Made by a program: the position numbers and the translations under genes. Source: Ruminiclostridium sp. (GTDB taxonomy: Bacteria > Bacillota > Clostridia > Oscillospirales > Ruminococcaceae). From it: a stretch of DNA of 39,189 bases. The notes under the pieces are model-generated. The model ran no database searches and was not told where the DNA came from. It saw only the letters and a list, made by a program, of their open reading frames with translations. The stretch lies in NCBI GenBank assembly GCA_016282095.1, contig JAEEJW010000150.1, positions 1 to 39,189 on the forward strand, in the 5' to 3' direction. Shown one piece after another: positions 15,762-24,277 of this stretch. Each line of letters opens with the position of its first letter. The stretch's first letter is position 1.

Positions 15762-16949
15762 ATGCAGGAAGTAATAATGGCAAAATACGGCGAGATAGCA
15801 CTGAAAGGGCTTAACAAGAATACCTTTGAAGATCTTCTCGTCCGCAACATTAGACGCAGGCTTAAAAGCTGCGGAGATTTTCATTTCACCCGCAACCAGT
15901 CCACAATATATATAACTCCCGAAAACGACTCCGCCGATATGGAAAAAGCGGTGGAGTGGGTCAGCAGGACGTTCGGTGTGGCGGCTGTACAGCGTGCGGC
16001 AGTACTGCCCAAGGACTTTGACGAGATAGTGAAGCAGGGTATGCCCTATCTTGCGGACGCGCTCTCCGCTGCAAAGACCTTCAAAGTGGATGCCAAGCGC
16101 TCGGACAAGAAGTTCCCTCTGAAAACGCCGGATATACAGCGCGAACTGGGCGCGGCGATACTCGACACGTATCCGCATCTGAAAGTTGACGTTCATGAGC
16201 CCGATGTGACGGTGCTCTGCGAGATACGCGACACCAATGCTTATCTGAACGCTCAGCGTATAATCGGCGTGGGCGGCATACCGGTCGGCAGCAGCGGTAC
16301 GGCTCTTCTGCTCCTTTCCGGCGGTATAGACAGCCCTGTGGCGGCGTATATGATGGCGAAGCGCGGCATAGGCGTGGATGCCATACACTTCCAGAGCCCG
16401 CCCTACACCTCGGAGCGCGCACTTATGAAGGTCGAGGAACTCTGCGGCGAGCTGGTGCCTTACTGTGGAGATATCCGCTTCTACATCGTACCGTTCACCG
16501 AGATCCAGGAGGCTCTTCGTGACAACTGTCCCGAGGAATATTTCACGGTCATAATGCGAAGACTTATGATAAAGATAACGAACCGGATATGCGCGGAGCA
16601 CGACTACAGGGCTATAATCACCGGTGAGAGCGTCGGACAGGTGGCGAGCCAGACGATAATGGCGCTGGGCTGTACCGACAAGGTCGCCGAATATCCCGTG
16701 TTCAGGCCCGTCATTGGTATGGATAAGAAGGAGATCATAGAGATATCGCGCAGGATAGGCACATTCGAGACCTCTATCCAGCCCTATGAGGACTGCTGCA
16801 CCGTGTTTACACCCAAACACCCCCGGACCCGTCCCGTGATCGCGGATGTGGAGAAAGCGGAGGCAAGGTTCGACTTCGGGCCGCTTATCGAAAAGGCGAT
16901 AAAGGAAATAACCGTTAAAGATTTCAAGCTCGGTATGGAGAACGTCTGA
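15762..16949 (+). CDS. thiI: tRNA 4-thiouridine synthase ThiI
   Basis: 395 residues: N-terminal ferredoxin-like domain (MAKYGEIALKGLNK), THUMP domain (about 60-165), and a PP-loop ATPase domain with SGGIDSPVA (186-194) and ITGESVGQVASQT. It activates U8 of tRNA with ATP and installs sulfur; it may also serve thiamine thiazole synthesis. The C-terminal rhodanese domain of the E. coli protein is absent, the normal Firmicutes form, which takes sulfur from a dedicated desulfurase such as the one two genes upstream. The Cys pair in YEDCCTVF (about residues 345-346) is conserved in this short form. ATG 15762 has a CGGAGA ribosome site. Confidence 0.96.
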   Translation: MQEVIMAKYGEIALKGLNKNTFEDLLVRNIRRRLKSCGDFHFTRNQSTIYITPENDSADMEKAVEWVSRTFGVAAVQRAAVLPKDFDEIVKQGMPYLADALSAAKTFKVDAKRSDKKFPLKTPDIQRELGAAILDTYPHLKVDVHEPDVTVLCEIRDTNAYLNAQRIIGVGGIPVGSSGTALLLLSGGIDSPVAAYMMAKRGIGVDAIHFQSPPYTSERALMKVEELCGELVPYCGDIRFYIVPFTEIQEALRDNCPEEYFTVIMRRLMIKITNRICAEHDYRAIITGESVGQVASQTIMALGCTDKVAEYPVFRPVIGMDKKEIIEISRRIGTFETSIQPYEDCCTVFTPKHPRTRPVIADVEKAEARFDFGPLIEKAIKEITVKDFKLGMENV

Positions 16950-17007
16950 TCCGGCAGAACAGGCATAATGCGGGCAGAGAGCTGCCCGTAGAAGAAAATA
17001 AGCGCGA

Positions 17008-17029
17008 ATTGACAGCGCGGGTACCGCGC
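17008..17029. repeat. 22-bp hairpin repeat, copy 2
   Basis: ATTGACAGCGCGG followed by GTACCGCGC, one mismatch from 10104-10125. It forms AGCGCGG/CCGCGCT with a 3-nt loop and a TTTGTG tail, so it may end thiI transcripts. Another stem, CGGGCAG/CTGCCCG at 16971-16988, lies just upstream but has no T tail. Confidence 0.6.
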
Positions 17030-17072
17030 TTTGTGAAAATTATATAAAAATTTCGAGGGAATTTATTACAAA

Positions 17073-17582
17073 GTGGTAACAAAACTTGACAAAACAGCCG
17101 AAAATGTAGTACAATTATTAAAAGTGCGCGGACTTACCGCAGCGACAGCCGAAAGCTGCACCGGAGGCCTGATATCCGCGGAGATCACATCGGTGTCCGG
17201 CTCATCGGACGTGTTCGGGTACGGAGTATGCACCTACGCCAACGAAGCAAAGATGAAGCTGCTCGGCGTAAAAGCGGAGACTCTTTCAACGGTGGGCGCG
17301 GTCTCGGAAGAGACGGCAGTACAGATGGCCGAAGGAGTGAGAAAACTTTCCGGTGCGGATATCGCGGTATCGGTGACCGGCATAGCCGGACCCACAGGCG
17401 GCACGCCCGACAAGCCGGTAGGCACAGTGTACATCGGCTGCTCCACGGCAGAGCGCACTTACGCGGTCAGATACCTTTTTACGGGAGAGACTTTCCCGGA
17501 GGCAAAGGACAGCCGCGAGGCGGTACGGTCCGAAACGGCGCTGAAAGCGCTGGAAACGATACAGAAAGAGATAACAAAGTAA
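17073..17582 (+). CDS. pncC: Nicotinamide-nucleotide amidase, stand-alone CinA C-terminal domain
   Basis: 169 residues starting at GTG 17073; the nearest ribosome-like site (GAGGGA) is 12 bases away, so the start is less firm than most. Motifs: TAATAESCTGGLISAEIT (residues 18-35, nucleophile Ser), a mid YGVCTYANEAKMKLLGV and TGIAGPTGGTPDKPVGTVYIG. The enzyme deamidates NMN to nicotinate mononucleotide in the pyridine nucleotide salvage cycle. The N-terminal MoCF/ADP-ribose pyrophosphatase domain of full CinA is missing. It is 12 bp before the first sortase gene and may be the first gene of that operon. A promoter-like sequence lies inside its first codons. Confidence 0.93.
   Translation: MVTKLDKTAENVVQLLKVRGLTAATAESCTGGLISAEITSVSGSSDVFGYGVCTYANEAKMKLLGVKAETLSTVGAVSEETAVQMAEGVRKLSGADIAVSVTGIAGPTGGTPDKPVGTVYIGCSTAERTYAVRYLFTGETFPEAKDSREAVRSETALKALETIQKEITK
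17086..17115 (+). promoter_or_regulatory. Promoter-like sequence inside the start of pncC
   Basis: TTGACA (17086-17091), 18-bp spacer, TACAAT (17110-17115), overlapping codons 5-14 of pncC. It could fire the downstream sortase genes or be chance; no other promoter was found for the sortase cluster. Confidence 0.35.
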
Positions 17583-17594
17583 GGAGACAGGTTT

Positions 17595-18965
17595 ATGTCC
17601 GGATATGCAAAGAGACCCCGGCGTCCCAACCCGGCGGTCCACAGCGGGAAGAAATATGATATGCCCGCGGACAAAGAGGACGAAAGCCTTAAAAGCTACG
17701 CGAACGCCGGTTACTTCGACGATGACGACGATGATGATGACGATGACGGCGACATACCCGCGGCGCACAGGAAGGCCAGACCCAGAAGCAGAGTTATATA
17801 TGACGATGACGATGAGTATATGAGCGGAAAGAAGAAAAAAGAAAACATCTTTGTCCGTATGCTCCATGCGATATTTCCGACGAAGGGCGACGGCCTCGGT
17901 GAGTCGGTAAGAAAGATAGTGTTCGATGTCGCGGTCGTTGCGTTCGTGATAACCGGCGGCTCGGTGCTGTATCAGGTGATCGACGAGGCAAGGAACGACA
18001 AGTTCATAGACCCTATGGTACAGGGCTGGTATGTCGACTTTGCCGATGAGAAAGGCTCCGGCGACACGAAAGCGCAGGAACAGGCTATAAAGGAAAAGAT
18101 AAAGGGCGAGCTCAAAATGACCGATGAGGACATCGCCAAGGTCGAAGCGGAAAAGCCCGGCATACAGGCAAGCTTCCTGAAACTCTATTCCGAGAACTCC
18201 GATGTCGTGGGCTATATACAGCTTGGCGGCAAGGACGACCCCATAGTGAACATCAGTCAGCCGGTGGTAAAGGCCGCAGACAACGATTATTACCTCACGC
18301 ACACCTATCTTAAGGAAGAAGCCCAGCGCGGCGCCATATTCGCGGATTACCGCAATGTGTTCGAGCCCGGCAGGCTTTCGGCGAATACCACGCTCTACGG
18401 CCACAATATGTGGAACGGTGAGACCATGTTCGCAAAGCTGTCGCGTTACTACGAGCCCAACGGCTTCAGCGACCCGGCGGAGTACAAGAATGACCCGCTG
18501 CTCTTCTACAAACAGCACCCGACGGTGACATTCAACACCATATATGAGAACGCGGAATGGAAGATCTTCGCCTGCGTGCTGTTCAATACGCAGGAGGAAC
18601 TGGGTGAAGTGTTCCCCTATCTCAATTACAGGGACTTCCCGAATGAGGCGACCTTCAATCACTTCATTCTTGAGATCATGGACAGAAGCGTACTCTGGAC
18701 AGACGTTGACCTCACCTACGGTGACGAGATACTGACTCTTTCGACCTGCTACTATCCTTACACCAAGGAAAAAGCCGACACCCGCTGTGCGGTATTCGCG
18801 AGACGTGTCCGCGAGGGCGAAAGCACAGAGGTCGATGTTTCCAAAGCACAGCGCAACCCCGACCCGCTGCGTTTCGCCTATGAATATCAGGTAAAGGGCG
18901 GCTCATGGGGCGGCAGAAAATGGGACAGCTCTAAGCTGCTCAGCTATAACGGTACGAACGGGTAA
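17595..18965 (+). CDS. Class B sortase 1, with long acidic cytoplasmic N-terminus
   Basis: 456 residues. The N-terminus is cytoplasmic and low-complexity, with ten consecutive Asp (42-51) and a second Asp run (70-73); a juxtamembrane IFPTKGDGLGESVRKIV leads into one membrane helix (about 108-127). The extracellular sortase domain (about 195-450) has TLYGHNM (His270), TLSTCYYP (Cys385) and ADTRCAVFARR (Arg397), the His-Cys-Arg triad, and the long insert between helix and triad of class B enzymes. It should cleave a sorting signal and join the protein to peptidoglycan or to another protein. It ends in GGSWGGRKWD, shared with the next two genes. ATG has a GGAG site, 12 bp after pncC. Confidence 0.92.
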   Translation: MSGYAKRPRRPNPAVHSGKKYDMPADKEDESLKSYANAGYFDDDDDDDDDDGDIPAAHRKARPRSRVIYDDDDEYMSGKKKKENIFVRMLHAIFPTKGDGLGESVRKIVFDVAVVAFVITGGSVLYQVIDEARNDKFIDPMVQGWYVDFADEKGSGDTKAQEQAIKEKIKGELKMTDEDIAKVEAEKPGIQASFLKLYSENSDVVGYIQLGGKDDPIVNISQPVVKAADNDYYLTHTYLKEEAQRGAIFADYRNVFEPGRLSANTTLYGHNMWNGETMFAKLSRYYEPNGFSDPAEYKNDPLLFYKQHPTVTFNTIYENAEWKIFACVLFNTQEELGEVFPYLNYRDFPNEATFNHFILEIMDRSVLWTDVDLTYGDEILTLSTCYYPYTKEKADTRCAVFARRVREGESTEVDVSKAQRNPDPLRFAYEYQVKGGSWGGRKWDSSKLLSYNGTNG

Positions 18966-19010
18966 TACCCGAAACAATATCATCATAAAATTTAAAGGAA
19001 TGAAAAAGCT

Positions 19011-20075
19011 ATGTCAAGAAGATCAACATTCACAAGGATCGCTGCTCTGACGGCAGCCGCACTGATGGTCATGTCGGCGGCTTCCTGCGGCGACAGCAAT
19101 GCTCCTGCGCAGAGCGGAGAGACCTCCGATGTGACAGCGGCTCCCGAGGAGTCAACTACACCCGAGGAGTCCACCACCACAGCGACTACCACCACCGCTA
19201 TCAAGATCACGACCACCACGACCACTACACTTCCGCCTCTGCCGGTAATGGACGAGTATCAGGAATGGGTCGACAAGAACGACGACATCAAGGGCTGGAT
19301 AAAGGTCGGCGGTACTCCTATCGACTACCCTTGCGTACAGGGTCAGGACAATTCCTACTACCTCGAGCATGACTACGAGAAGAACGAGATAAGGAACGGC
19401 GCCTGCTTCATCGACTATCTCTGCGAGTTCACCACCCGTACCAGACCTGCGAACATCATAATCTACGGTCACAACATGAGATCGGGTCCGAGCTTCGCGA
19501 AGCTCACCACTTACTGCCCGTGGTACTATTCTGGATATAACCGCTCCGGAACAGGCTTCCAGATCGATCAGTACAAGGAGAACCCGACAATAACCTTCAA
19601 CACTGTCTGGGAAGAAGGTACATACAAGGTATTCGCGGCTATGTTCGTAAATACTATGGAAGAACACGGCGATGTATTCAGATACTACCGCCAGAGAACG
19701 ATCACCAGCGAGGGCGAGTTCTACAACTACGTTTCAAAGATACTTGACCGCAGCCAGTTCTATACCGATGTTGACCTTGAGTACGGCGACGAGCTGCTCA
19801 CACTTTCCACTTGCTACTATCCGCTGGGCAACAATGTTGATACGAGATTTGTCATATTCGCAAGAAGACTGAGAGACGGCGAAAGCGCCGAGGTAGATGT
19901 ATCCAAGGCAGCCATAAACTATGACCCGCTCTACTTCAAGTACTGGTATCAGGTATACGGCGGCTCGTGGGGCGGCAGAAAGTGGGATACCACCAAGATC
20001 AAGGGCTTTGACGAGTATGTGAAGGCTCACCCCGAGGAATTTGAAGACGCAGATACCACTGCGGTCGCTCAGTAA
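19011..20075 (+). CDS. Class B sortase 2, apparent lipoprotein
   Basis: 354 residues. The start is a signal peptide with MSAASC at 21-26: a lipobox-like site (A-A-S-C; -3 is Ala, not the preferred Leu), so it is probably lipid-anchored at Cys26. A Thr/Pro/Glu-rich stalk follows (about 27-78), then the sortase domain with IIYGHNM (His154), TLSTCYYP (Cys268) and DTRFVIFARR (Arg279), all catalytic residues kept. Tethering a sortase by lipid instead of a transmembrane helix is unusual. The C-terminal GGSWGGRKWD element is shared with its neighbours. It is 45 bp after sortase 1 and 22 bp before sortase 3, in one operon. Confidence 0.9.
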   Translation: MSRRSTFTRIAALTAAALMVMSAASCGDSNAPAQSGETSDVTAAPEESTTPEESTTTATTTTAIKITTTTTTTLPPLPVMDEYQEWVDKNDDIKGWIKVGGTPIDYPCVQGQDNSYYLEHDYEKNEIRNGACFIDYLCEFTTRTRPANIIIYGHNMRSGPSFAKLTTYCPWYYSGYNRSGTGFQIDQYKENPTITFNTVWEEGTYKVFAAMFVNTMEEHGDVFRYYRQRTITSEGEFYNYVSKILDRSQFYTDVDLEYGDELLTLSTCYYPLGNNVDTRFVIFARRLRDGESAEVDVSKAAINYDPLYFKYWYQVYGGSWGGRKWDTTKIKGFDEYVKAHPEEFEDADTTAVAQ

Positions 20076-20097
20076 TTGACAGCAGGAACGAAAAATA

Positions 20098-21213
20098 ATG
20101 CCTGAAAACGAAAAAACAACTAATACACCAAAGCCCACTCCGGTGAAAAAGCGTTCTCCGAAGCGCCGTAAGAAAATGGGACCGGTGGAGTCCTTCCTGA
20201 GCGGCATACTGCCGTGGAGGGGCGACTCGGCCGGAGAGGCGGCACGAAAGATAGTGCTTCTAGTCTCCACGATAGTACTTTTCACAGCGGGCTTCATAAT
20301 GCTGAATTTCTATGTGTTCCGTGACCAGCAGAACACGCAGGAAGTGCAGAGCTATGTTGAACAGAAGGTCAGCAACCCGACAGACGACCGTATTACAGTG
20401 CTCATGACTGACAAAGACGACGATGACAGCACTCCGGGCGACACACAGCAGCAGGTAGAGATTCTTGCCGATTATCTGCCGTTCTACGAGACCAACAATG
20501 ATTTTGTAGGCTGGATAGAGATGTATCCTTATATCCAGATGCCCGTGGTACAGACCGATAATAACGACTATTATCTGCACCATACCTTTGAGAAGGGTCC
20601 CAATGACAACGGCACGATCTTTGCCGATTATCAGGGTAAGATCACAGCCACCGAAAGACCCGGCAACATACTTCTGTACGGACATAACCTTATCACCAAC
20701 AACTACTTCCAGCCTCTTTCGCATTTCCGCAAGGAAGGTATGGAGTTCCTTCAGAAAAACTACGTCATAGAGTTCGATACTCTCTATGACCGCAACAAAT
20801 ACTTCATCTTCTCGATATTCCTTACGAATACCAACGAGCAGCACGGCGAAGTGTTCGATTACTGGAACACCGTCAACTTCCGCAGCAAGAGCGAATTTGA
20901 CAGCTATGTTGCCGAATGTCTTGACCGCAGCTACTTCTATACGGGCATCGATCTTGAATACGGCGATGAGCTTATAACGCTCTCGACCTGTGACTTCTCG
21001 ATGTTCAATGATATGAGGCTCGTTGTAATGGGCCGCAAGGTGCGTCCGGGCGAAGATCCGACCCTCGATGTGACGAAGTTCATCGACAACACGGGCTTCG
21101 ATGCCGAGGGCAATGTAAAGCGCAAGATGTTCGATGCGTACTATAAGAGCTATGCCACCGAGTGGGCAGGCAGAAAATGGGACGCGAAGTATATCAAGGA
21201 CTTTGCGGGCTGA
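20098..21213 (+). CDS. Class B sortase 3
   Basis: 371 residues. A basic cytoplasmic N-terminus (PKRRKKMGPVESFLSGI) with ILPWRGDSAGEAARKIV, like the juxtamembrane of sortase 1, then a membrane helix (about 51-72), a linker with acidic KDDDDST, and the sortase domain with LLYGHNL (His196), TLSTCDFS (Cys298) and NDMRLVVMGRK (Arg307). The C-terminus WAGRKWDAKYIKDF is the third copy of the shared tail. The three genes are paralogues from tandem duplication with different membrane anchoring. It is 35 bp before the SpoIID-domain gene, in the same run. Confidence 0.92.
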   Translation: MPENEKTTNTPKPTPVKKRSPKRRKKMGPVESFLSGILPWRGDSAGEAARKIVLLVSTIVLFTAGFIMLNFYVFRDQQNTQEVQSYVEQKVSNPTDDRITVLMTDKDDDDSTPGDTQQQVEILADYLPFYETNNDFVGWIEMYPYIQMPVVQTDNNDYYLHHTFEKGPNDNGTIFADYQGKITATERPGNILLYGHNLITNNYFQPLSHFRKEGMEFLQKNYVIEFDTLYDRNKYFIFSIFLTNTNEQHGEVFDYWNTVNFRSKSEFDSYVAECLDRSYFYTGIDLEYGDELITLSTCDFSMFNDMRLVVMGRKVRPGEDPTLDVTKFIDNTGFDAEGNVKRKMFDAYYKSYATEWAGRKWDAKYIKDFAG

Positions 21214-21248
21214 ATGAAGAGAGAATGACAGTTTAAGGGGGTGACCGC

Positions 21249-22802
21249 GTGGAAAAGGGCTCGATGGTGAAGATAATCATATCACTTGCCATAATCAGCC
21301 TGTATGTGTTTCTTTTCGGAATAATGCAGACCGTTGACAGCATAGATCAGAGCATTGAGGAAGCCGTCGGCACCACTGCGGCGCCCCGGATGGCCGCTCC
21401 TGCGGTAACCACAGGCGTTGACGAAAACGGGCGCGCAGTATACACCTATGCCACCGATCTTGTGGTAGTGAATGCCCGCAAGCCCGGCCTTGCAGATTAT
21501 TCCCGCACGGAAACGGCGCTTCTTATACTTCCGGAGGATGCGGGAACGGTCACCACTACACCCGCCGAGACTACGGCCCCTGCGGATTTTGTGTTTGCAA
21601 GCGAGGATCTCGATTATACCGTGCCTGTCACAACGACTACCGAAGCGACCACAACAGCTGATACGACGACTTCTGCTGAAACGACAACTACTCTGCCGGA
21701 GACAAGTGTTACCTACACAAGCGAAGTCACAACGGCATCGACTACTGCGGGAGAACCGCTGATCGAGGAACCCGAGGACGATGAGGAAGACGAGGAAGAC
21801 ATTTCTGAAGATACCGAAGTTCCCGAGGATGACCCGGACATTGCGGACTTCACCGATGAGCAGGACGTAACTTATGTTACAACTACAGAGGAGACTACTC
21901 CCGAGGAACTGGACGATCCCGATGATACGACAACTGCTGCGGTGACCACAGTTGCAGAGACTACCACAACTGCCCCGGAAGAAAATCCCTATGCCGGAAA
22001 CGATGAAATGTTCACCGTCAACGCGGGCGGTGTCATAATGACGGATACGGCAGTAAATGTAGTGGCGACGGCTGTAATGGCAGAGATAGGCGACGGCTTC
22101 CACGAGGAAGCAATAAAAGCGCAGGCTATCGCGGCCTACACTTACATAAAGATGTATTCGATCAACAACGAGCGCGCCTATATAGCACGGCGTACTCCCA
22201 GCGAAAAGCTGATAAACCTTGTCAAGCAGGTCATAGGCAAGGCAGTGTACTACAACGGCGAACTGATACAGGCGGTCTACACTGCGTCCACTGCGGGCAG
22301 GACGGCCTCGTCAAAGACGGTATGGGGTGTCGATTACCCGTATCTCCAGAGCATAGACACGGCATTCATCGACGAGGAATATGATATCAATTACGGCAGG
22401 AAACCCACCTTTACTTCTGAAGAGATAAAGAATTATGTGAAGAAAGCCACGGGCATAGTCCTTTCGGGCGACCCGTCGGAGTGGATTAAAATTGATTCAT
22501 ACGTTGACGGCATTTATGTCGGTCAGATGACCATAGGCGGTCAGCAGACCTTCAACAACGGCACCCGCGACGTCCGCATCACAGGCCGCATATTCCGTGA
22601 GACTATCATGGACTATGATATCCGCTCGGCGTGCTTCGATATAGTCTATGACCCGTCCACCGACCAGTTTACTATCACAACTTACGGCTACGGACACTGC
22701 GTGGGCTTCAGCCAGCATGGCGCCAATATCCTCGCGACCTATTTCGGCTATAATTACGAACAGATACTTAAGTTCTATTATCAGGGAACCGAGATAAGGT
22801 AA
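21249..22802 (+). CDS. SpoIID/LytB-domain protein with membrane anchor and Thr/acidic stalk
   Basis: 517 residues from GTG 21249, which has a strong AAGGGGGTGA ribosome site. One N-terminal membrane helix (7-28), a long stalk (about 95-250) with Thr blocks (VTTTTEATTTADTTTSAE) and an acidic patch EDDEEDEEDISED, then a SpoIID domain (about 258-510). The catalytic Glu is likely Glu279 in VMAEIGDGFHEEAIKAQAIAAYTYI; GHCVGFSQHGANILA is also typical. SpoIID is a lytic transglycosylase acting on glycan strands during engulfment. This one is longer and has an unusual stalk; with three sortases just upstream it may work on vegetative or surface peptidoglycan. Its stop codon is followed within two bases by cassette D. 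Confidence 0.85.
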   Translation: MEKGSMVKIIISLAIISLYVFLFGIMQTVDSIDQSIEEAVGTTAAPRMAAPAVTTGVDENGRAVYTYATDLVVVNARKPGLADYSRTETALLILPEDAGTVTTTPAETTAPADFVFASEDLDYTVPVTTTTEATTTADTTTSAETTTTLPETSVTYTSEVTTASTTAGEPLIEEPEDDEEDEEDISEDTEVPEDDPDIADFTDEQDVTYVTTTEETTPEELDDPDDTTTAAVTTVAETTTTAPEENPYAGNDEMFTVNAGGVIMTDTAVNVVATAVMAEIGDGFHEEAIKAQAIAAYTYIKMYSINNERAYIARRTPSEKLINLVKQVIGKAVYYNGELIQAVYTASTAGRTASSKTVWGVDYPYLQSIDTAFIDEEYDINYGRKPTFTSEEIKNYVKKATGIVLSGDPSEWIKIDSYVDGIYVGQMTIGGQQTFNNGTRDVRITGRIFRETIMDYDIRSACFDIVYDPSTDQFTITTYGYGHCVGFSQHGANILATYFGYNYEQILKFYYQGTEIR

Positions 22803-22963
22803 AGAGGTCGCTGACGCTCGAGATTAGTCGCTGATGCTCGAGCCCAGGGGAACCCTTTTGTGAACAAAAGGGTTCCCCCGGACCCCCTCCCAAAAAACTT
22901 AAACCACTTCGTTATTAAATTAAAAAGAAATCTGCTCCTTTTGGCAGTCAAAGGGAGCAGATA
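22803..22963 (+). repeat. 3'-UTR repeat cassette D (after the SpoIID-like gene)
   Basis: Starts at the stop codon: two GTCGCTGA-x-GCTCGAG units, then a palindrome (GGGGAACCCTTTTGT 22847-22861 with 22864-22878), an AT-rich spacer and the CTGCTCC terminator. About 115 bp are nearly identical to the reverse complement of cassette E at 29842-30000. The remaining bases to hisS at 23051 show nothing. Confidence 0.85.
22930..22962. terminator. Bidirectional terminator with CTGCTCC core
   Basis: ATCTGCTCCTTTT (22930-22942) pairs with AAAGGGAGCAGAT (22950-22962); T-runs follow on both strands (ATATTTTTTG on plus, TTTCTTTTTAA on minus). It stops both the SpoIID-like gene and convergent hisS. Confidence 0.85.
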
Positions 22964-23050
22964 TTTTTTGTTTTATAGCGACTGCGCCGAAGCGATTGGT
23001 CTATCCCGCGGGAGGTCGGGGTGAGGGGCATCCTTCTTTTTTGCAGACTC

Positions 23051-24277
23051 TTAATGATTGAATTTGATGATCTCGTCGAAGCCCTGGCTCTTTGTGCGGC
23101 TGTAGATCTTGTCGCATTTCCTGGGGTTCGGGACGAGCACGAGAGTGACGTCGCTGTCGGCTTCAAGCTCCGCAGACTTTGCTATCGCGCCGAGGATATC
23201 TTCTTCCTTGTAGAGCACAGCAGTCTTTTTGCGTGTGGCGCCGAGTGACGAGCCGTTCTCCGATACGATGGAGAAAATGCGCTCAAAGCCTATGGAGAAA
23301 CCGACCGCCGGGATATTCTCGCCTGTGAAGCGTCCTATAAGGCCGTCATACCTGCCGCCGCCGGCTACCGTGCCGCCGAATTCCTCGCTGGCCACCTCAA
23401 ATACCGTGCCGGTATAGTAGCCCTGTCCGCGTACCAGCGACGGGTCATAAACTACCGAGTAATCGGGCGACAGCTTGTCGGAAGTCTCTATGATAGTACG
23501 CAGATCCGTCAATGCTTCCGCAGCTTCGCCGGTGCAGTACTCTGCCATATCGTCGAGGGTTATGCTGTTCTTGTTCAGCAGTTCCGCAAGTGCGGTTATG
23601 GCGCTTTCCGGCATCTGTTTATCGCGCAGTTCTGCGGCAACGCCGTCGGCGCCTATCTTGTCGAGTTTGTCAAACGTCACGGACACAGTGTCCAGCGCGT
23701 CCTCCGGGAATCCCATAGTCTTCAGCGATGCGCGCAGTATGCGGCGGTCATTGACACGGATAAAGAACTTTCCTATCCCGAGTTTTGAGAGCGCCTTCGC
23801 TGTAACGGAGATCAGCTCTATCTCACAGCACATCGAGTCTGAACCGAGAATGTCAATATCGCACTGAACAAATTCGCGCAATCTGCCGCGCTGGGGTCTT
23901 TCGGCTCGGTACACCTTGTCGATCTGTATGCACTTGAACGGATTCGGGAGGCTGTTCCTGTTGTTGGCGTAGTATCTCGACAGCGGCAGTGTAAGATCAT
24001 AGCGCAGTCCGAGGTCGCAGAGCTCCTTTTCGTCTATGGGAGTCTTTTCAAGCGCTTCTGTCAGCTTCTCGCCGCGTTTGAGTATCTTGAATATCAGGTT
24101 GAGATTATCGCCGCCGTCGCTCTTGTCTAGGTTCTCGGCACTCTCGACCGCGGGAGTATATATGCGGGTAAAGCCGCAGGCCGTGTATGTTTCAAGTATG
24201 GTGCGTGTAAGTCTGTCACGCAGTGCGGCGGCATCGGGCAGATATTCCTGCATACCCTTCTGAGGTTTTATGTTCAA
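23051..24277 (-). CDS. hisS: Histidine--tRNA ligase
   Basis: 408 residues, a little short of the usual 420 because of a compact C-terminal anticodon domain. Starts at TTG 24277 (GAGG site); the N-terminus LNIKPQKGMQEYLPD fits the family's KPQKG-x2-DYLP start. Class II motifs: LRYDLTLPLSRYYANN, motif 2 YRAERPQRGRLREFVQCDIDILG, LVRGQGYYTGTVFEV (histidine binding) and motif 3 GGGRYDGLIGRFTG. It charges tRNA-His. It is monocistronic: consensus promoter at 24478-24506, structured leader, and a bidirectional terminator downstream. No aspS follows, unlike Bacillus hisS-aspS. Confidence 0.95.
   Translation of the reverse strand: MNIKPQKGMQEYLPDAAALRDRLTRTILETYTACGFTRIYTPAVESAENLDKSDGGDNLNLIFKILKRGEKLTEALEKTPIDEKELCDLGLRYDLTLPLSRYYANNRNSLPNPFKCIQIDKVYRAERPQRGRLREFVQCDIDILGSDSMCCEIELISVTAKALSKLGIGKFFIRVNDRRILRASLKTMGFPEDALDTVSVTFDKLDKIGADGVAAELRDKQMPESAITALAELLNKNSITLDDMAEYCTGEAAEALTDLRTIIETSDKLSPDYSVVYDPSLVRGQGYYTGTVFEVASEEFGGTVAGGGRYDGLIGRFTGENIPAVGFSIGFERIFSIVSENGSSLGATRKKTAVLYKEEDILGAIAKSAELEADSDVTLVLVPNPRKCDKIYSRTKSQGFDEIIKFNH

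Noticed and set aside
15429-16820. Minus-strand frame of 463 codons opposite thiI
   Set aside because: Antisense shadow of thiI, His/Tyr/Arg-rich, no ribosome site.
17286-18662. Minus-strand frame of 458 codons opposite pncC and sortase 1
   Set aside because: Antisense shadow of two well-supported genes.
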